Assembly (NCBI GenBank): GCA_030706635.1
Contig: JAUZOD010000034.1
Span: 1-44,383, forward strand
Length of the DNA: 44,383 nucleotides
Direction: 5' to 3'
DNA from: Bacteroidota bacterium
Lineage (GTDB): Bacteria; Bacteroidota; Bacteroidia; Chitinophagales; Chitinophagaceae
The notes under the pieces are model-generated. The model did not search any database and was not told where the DNA came from. It was given only the letters and a program-made list of their open reading frames with translations. This document shows, piece after piece, positions 41,618-44,383 of the stretch. Position 1 is the first letter of the stretch. Each line of letters opens with the position of its first letter. The position numbers were made by a program, and so were the translations under genes.

Positions 41618-43278
41618 GAAGGCGCCTGTGCCGTGGAATATAATTTCTCATAATATTCCTGCGCCATTCGTTTGCTGTCAAATCGGGGAATGATGTCATA
41701 CATCGCGTTTTTCATCATCTCAAGCCAGCGTTTCGGGTAATTGTAATACATGGGGAGCACTTCAGTTTCCAGGAGATGGAAGAGACTGGTTGCATCCAGA
41801 TCATCCTGAACATGATCCGGCTCCAATATACTGCAGGGAGGTACAATAAAAGAATTGATTTTATCCTTGGAAAATTCGGGAAACCAACCGTCCGGCAAAG
41901 AAACATTTATAGCGCCATTGAAGGCCGCCGACATACCACTGGTTCCGGAGGCTTCGTGGGTGAGCCGCGGAGTATTCAACCAGATATCGGCACCTGCTTT
42001 TAACAGTTTCGATAGTTTCAGCTCGTATCCAACCAGCATGGCGCAATTCGTGTACGTTTTACAGACATCCACTATCCTGTCAAATACGCCAATACCGGCG
42101 TAATCCATGGGATATGGCTTCCCGGCCCAGATAATTTGCACCGGCCATTGCGTATCGGTTACCAGGCGGTGAAACCGGTCCATATTACGCAATAATAAAT
42201 CCGGGCGCTTATAATCGGCAAACCGTTTGGCAAAAACGATCGTGCATATTTTACCGTCATAGATCTCCCCATTCTGATCGGCTACAATTTCAAACAGATC
42301 ATGCTTTCGCTGAAGTTTGACTTTTTGCATTTCCCCATCATCATTCCGCCCAAGCGCATTATACAACTCCTCATCATGCCAGTAAGCATAATCCTGTGCG
42401 TTGGTGATTGCAATTATTTCACAAATATTCTTATACCCGCCCCACATCTTGCGCAATGTTTTGAGATGCAGCTCAGATACGGCGTTAGCTACTTTTGCAA
42501 GCCGGAGTGCAGCCAGTGTGTGGTTAAGTTCATCGCCTTCCGTTTGCGTTATGGCCTTAATCTCTGTTTGGGGTATATTACAAAAGAACCCCATCTTATC
42601 CAGGAGGCTGATATTTGTTTTTTGGTTTCCGGATTCTTCCGGTGTGTGATTGGTAAATACCAGGCGCTTTTTTACTTCCCGAACGTCTTTGTATTTATCG
42701 TATAAATAAAATGCCAGCGGCAGTGCATGCGACTCGTTTAAATGATATATTTCGGGCTGCCAGTTCAACAATTCCATCAATTTCGCACCGCCCTGCCCCA
42801 GCAATATAGCGGCTGCGATTTTTGTTTCCGGGTTGACGTCATATAATTTTTGGGAAATGGTTCTGGACAAATAGTCGTTTTCGGGCAGGTCCGTAGACAG
42901 AAAAAAGACGGGCGCCGTATTAAATATTTCAGGAGGCAGATAATGGGCTGTTACCCACACGTCCTGTTTCGATACTCTTACCGTGAATTTAATACCCGTT
43001 TCCCGCAGGAAACCGTATTTTTTTTCCTGGTACAATACATCCATGGTCTGATCCGGCTTACGTACCTGATCGTAATATCCATATTTCCACAGAATCCCGA
43101 TTCCTACCATGTTTTGCTTCAGTTCATAGGCACTCCGCATATGGGAGCCGGCTAAGAAACCCAACCCTCCGGCGTATGTTTTCAAAGGCTGGTGTATGGC
43201 AAATTCCATACAAAAATAAGCCACCCGCTCCCGGAAGGCTGGGTTGATGATATAGGGGTGAGTAAAAGAGAAAGCCAT
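41614..43278 (-). CDS. Alpha-glucan phosphorylase-like protein without the PLP lysine
   Basis: The product has 554 aa, the short phosphorylase-like form (GT35-related, TIGR02094-like). It shows VAYFCMEFAIHQPLKTYAGG and LGFLAGSHMRSAYEL at the N-terminus, YHLNESHALPLAF, FTNHTPEESGNQ, IVFAKRFADYKRPDLLL, AGADIWLNTPRLTHEASGTS and LPDGWFPEFSKD. Phosphorylases form a Schiff base between pyridoxal phosphate and the Lys of EASGTSGMK; here that residue is Ser450 (EASGTSGMSAAFNGAINVS). The fold and glucan site look kept, but PLP-dependent phosphorolysis as usually drawn would not be possible. It may act on glycogen-like reserves in another way or be a related transferase. It begins 67 bp after the BON gene in the same direction. 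Confidence 0.85.
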   Translation of the reverse strand: MAFSFTHPYIINPAFRERVAYFCMEFAIHQPLKTYAGGLGFLAGSHMRSAYELKQNMVGIGILWKYGYYDQVRKPDQTMDVLYQEKKYGFLRETGIKFTVRVSKQDVWVTAHYLPPEIFNTAPVFFLSTDLPENDYLSRTISQKLYDVNPETKIAAAILLGQGGAKLMELLNWQPEIYHLNESHALPLAFYLYDKYKDVREVKKRLVFTNHTPEESGNQKTNISLLDKMGFFCNIPQTEIKAITQTEGDELNHTLAALRLAKVANAVSELHLKTLRKMWGGYKNICEIIAITNAQDYAYWHDEELYNALGRNDDGEMQKVKLQRKHDLFEIVADQNGEIYDGKICTIVFAKRFADYKRPDLLLRNMDRFHRLVTDTQWPVQIIWAGKPYPMDYAGIGVFDRIVDVCKTYTNCAMLVGYELKLSKLLKAGADIWLNTPRLTHEASGTSGMSAAFNGAINVSLPDGWFPEFSKDKINSFIVPPCSILEPDHVQDDLDATSLFHLLETEVLPMYYNYPKRWLEMMKNAMYDIIPRFDSKRMAQEYYEKLYSTAQAPS

Positions 43279-43294
43279 AACGATGTTGATATAA

Positions 43295-43314
43295 GAACTT
43301 CCGGCCTGAAGTTC
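43295..43314. other. Short hairpin between BON gene and phosphorylase-like gene
   Basis: GAACTTC (43295-43301) and GAAGTTC (43308-43314) form a 7-bp stem with loop CGGCCT, 17 bp before the phosphorylase-like ATG at 43278. It could be an mRNA hairpin affecting translation, or a dyad operator. No U-run follows on the minus strand, so a terminator is unlikely. Confidence 0.35.
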
Positions 43315-43345
43315 CTGCGTAAATTATTCAGCGTGATTTAATCTA

Positions 43346-44011
43346 TTATAGCACTTCAGGCTCTTCTATTTCCAGGGTGCTTTCAACAATCTGTACACCA
43401 GGTGCTGACCACGCGGCATTTTCCGCATCTTCCTTTTCCGCAAATGAGCGCACCTTACCCCGCAATGTTACCTTTCTTCCGGAAACCTCTGTATTAATCC
43501 TGGATGAATCAATGGTAGCACTGCGCTGAAAAGCGGCATTTATTTTCTCCTGAATATCTTTAGGCGTGAATATGGGCTTTACGGTAATTAAATTGGCAAC
43601 AGACCGAACCCCTGTTAAATTTTCAATAGCTGATTTGGCCTGGACACGCTGATATTCCCATTCCACTTCACCCTCCAGCTTGACATTTCCGTCTTCCACT
43701 CTTATTTTAATCCGGTCTTCGGGAATCATGGTATTCCACTTCAGGGAATCCAGAATGGCCTGCCCGATTTCCGCATCTGTCTTACGGTAGTCCGGGGAAA
43801 GACCAACCTGAATATCCTCCGCGATTACCCTCACACCAGCCACCTTTTTTGCCGCCTTTTCGGCGGTCCATTTTTTTGCATAGCTATCCACCTCTCCCGA
43901 CAGAGTGACTACACCCTTATGGACTGAAACGCCGATTTGCGATGCATTTAGAAATGGCTCCCATCTCAGTTGGTCCATTACCTCTTTTTGAATGGTTACA
44001 TCACTTTTCAT
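43346..44011 (-). CDS. Protein with three BON domains
   Basis: The product has 221 aa composed of three BON domains at about 3-68, 76-143 and 148-216. Each has the pattern of a helix, then VxxGxVTLxGxVxSxxxKxxAExAAxxVxGVxxVxxxI, for example [40 protein letters not shown] and [20 protein letters not shown]. There is no signal peptide, so it is probably cytoplasmic. BON domains bind lipid surfaces or other ligands (OsmY type) and are common in stress genes. It is likely the first gene of a unit with the phosphorylase-like gene. I see no FNR-type site in 44012-44109. Confidence 0.93.
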   Translation of the reverse strand: MKSDVTIQKEVMDQLRWEPFLNASQIGVSVHKGVVTLSGEVDSYAKKWTAEKAAKKVAGVRVIAEDIQVGLSPDYRKTDAEIGQAILDSLKWNTMIPEDRIKIRVEDGNVKLEGEVEWEYQRVQAKSAIENLTGVRSVANLITVKPIFTPKDIQEKINAAFQRSATIDSSRINTEVSGRKVTLRGKVRSFAEKEDAENAAWSAPGVQIVESTLEIEEPEVL

Positions 44012-44109
44012 ATCTGGTCAATTTAGAAGATAAATGAATGTTTTTATCTTAAGGTCCGGTCTTAATCGAAGCCATCGTTTTCCCTGATCGCCGGACGCAT
44101 ATTGCTTTT

Positions 44110-44383
44110 TCATTTTCTTTCGAACCGGCCCGAGGTCCTACTGATCTTTATCCTGTACATAATATGTTTTATTCTGTTACTGTCGTCTAATTCTCCTGTC
44201 ACCTGATGCTCGTGTGAATGTATTGTACTACTGGTCATAAGCGTAAACACCCGGCTAAAAAGGAAATCCCTTGCTTTTTTTGATTCTTCCCCTTTTAGTT
44301 CTTCGAATTCTCCGAATACCAATACGCATTGCCAGTTGGCCATATCAGTCATCATATCCACCTCAAAGCATACATTTGGGTTC
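44110..44383 (-). CDS. Partial NimA-like/pyridoxamine-phosphate-oxidase-fold flavoprotein
   Basis: The frame is open to the right edge, so the N-terminus is outside the window. The visible 91 residues include NPNVCFEVDMMTDMANWQ, then CVLVFGEFEELKGEESKKA, a helix RDFLFSRVF, and the end YRIKISRTSGRFERK. This is the C-terminal part of split-barrel FMN proteins of the NimA (5-nitroimidazole reductase-like) family: NPxVCFEVD followed by W-x-x-V-x-x-x-G is typical, and the RISGRFE end fits. Such proteins reduce small molecules with a flavin. It is in the same direction as the BON gene, 98 bp upstream of it. Confidence 0.8.
   Translation of the reverse strand, partial: NPNVCFEVDMMTDMANWQCVLVFGEFEELKGEESKKARDFLFSRVFTLMTSSTIHSHEHQVTGELDDSNRIKHIMYRIKISRTSGRFERK

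Noticed and set aside
44012-44109. FNR-type control of the BON gene
   Set aside because: No TGAY-N4-RTCA match was found upstream; GTCCGG/CCGGAC in this gap is a weak dyad with a long loop.

Overview
This window looks like chromosomal DNA of a member of the Bacteroidota, probably of the Chitinophagaceae/Sphingobacteriales kind. The evidence is a SusC/SusD pair, a VCBS/ASPIC lipoprotein, DUF1080 and NPCBM carbohydrate proteins, AT-rich rather than GGAGG leaders, and -7 elements of the Bacteroidota type (TAnnTTTG). I see no rRNA, tRNA, CRISPR array, prophage or intact insertion sequence.

Layout. (1) 1-2.3 kb is a decayed stretch: a partial gene at the left edge, a broken DUF4242 gene, an intact exonuclease III gene and a broken LacI-type regulator. 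(2) 2.5-11.7 kb is a glycan-uptake island: AraC regulator, SusD, SusC and a large FG-GAP/VCBS lipoprotein. (3) 11.7-14.7 kb is a second stretch of gene relics (a 3' copy of the exonuclease gene, a TMEM175-like channel fragment, a receiver domain without its phospho-acceptor) around an intact Hsp20 gene. (4) 14.7-22.5 kb is a sugar operon: sugar-porter MFS, an isochorismatase-fold/NPCBM fusion, an unknown 726-aa secreted helical protein and a DUF1080 protein, with a divergent unknown multipass membrane protein. (5) 22.5-23.6 kb is a tRNA-dihydrouridine synthase. (6) 23.8-44.4 kb is a dense stress/energy island: an ABC transporter relic, a Mg2+-type P-ATPase, acetate kinase and phosphoketolase, a persulfide dioxygenase-rhodanese operon with its own Crp/Fnr regulator, a split APH/AAA kinase pair, three tandem-domain universal stress proteins, an unknown lipoprotein, an MlaEFD lipid transport set, an alpha-glucan phosphorylase-like protein, a BON protein and a NimA-like flavoprotein at the right edge.

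Main finding. Six promoters in the last island share an FNR-type palindrome, TGAY-N4-RTCA, whose centre lies 33 bp (five cases) or 34 bp (one case) upstream of the centre of a -7-like box. They serve ackA-xfp, the persulfide operon, a USP-kinase operon, the lipoprotein, mlaEFD and the USP pair. The Crp/Fnr protein encoded in the same island (32799-33440) carries the E..SR recognition-helix signature of FNR but no iron-sulfur cysteine set. I infer a locally encoded FNR-like regulon that couples acetyl-phosphate metabolism, persulfide detoxification, universal stress proteins and envelope lipid transport. Its content resembles the mycobacterial DosR dormancy regulon (USPs, P-type ATPase, Rv2004c-type kinase, Hsp20, nitroreductase-like flavoprotein), although the regulator is of a different family.
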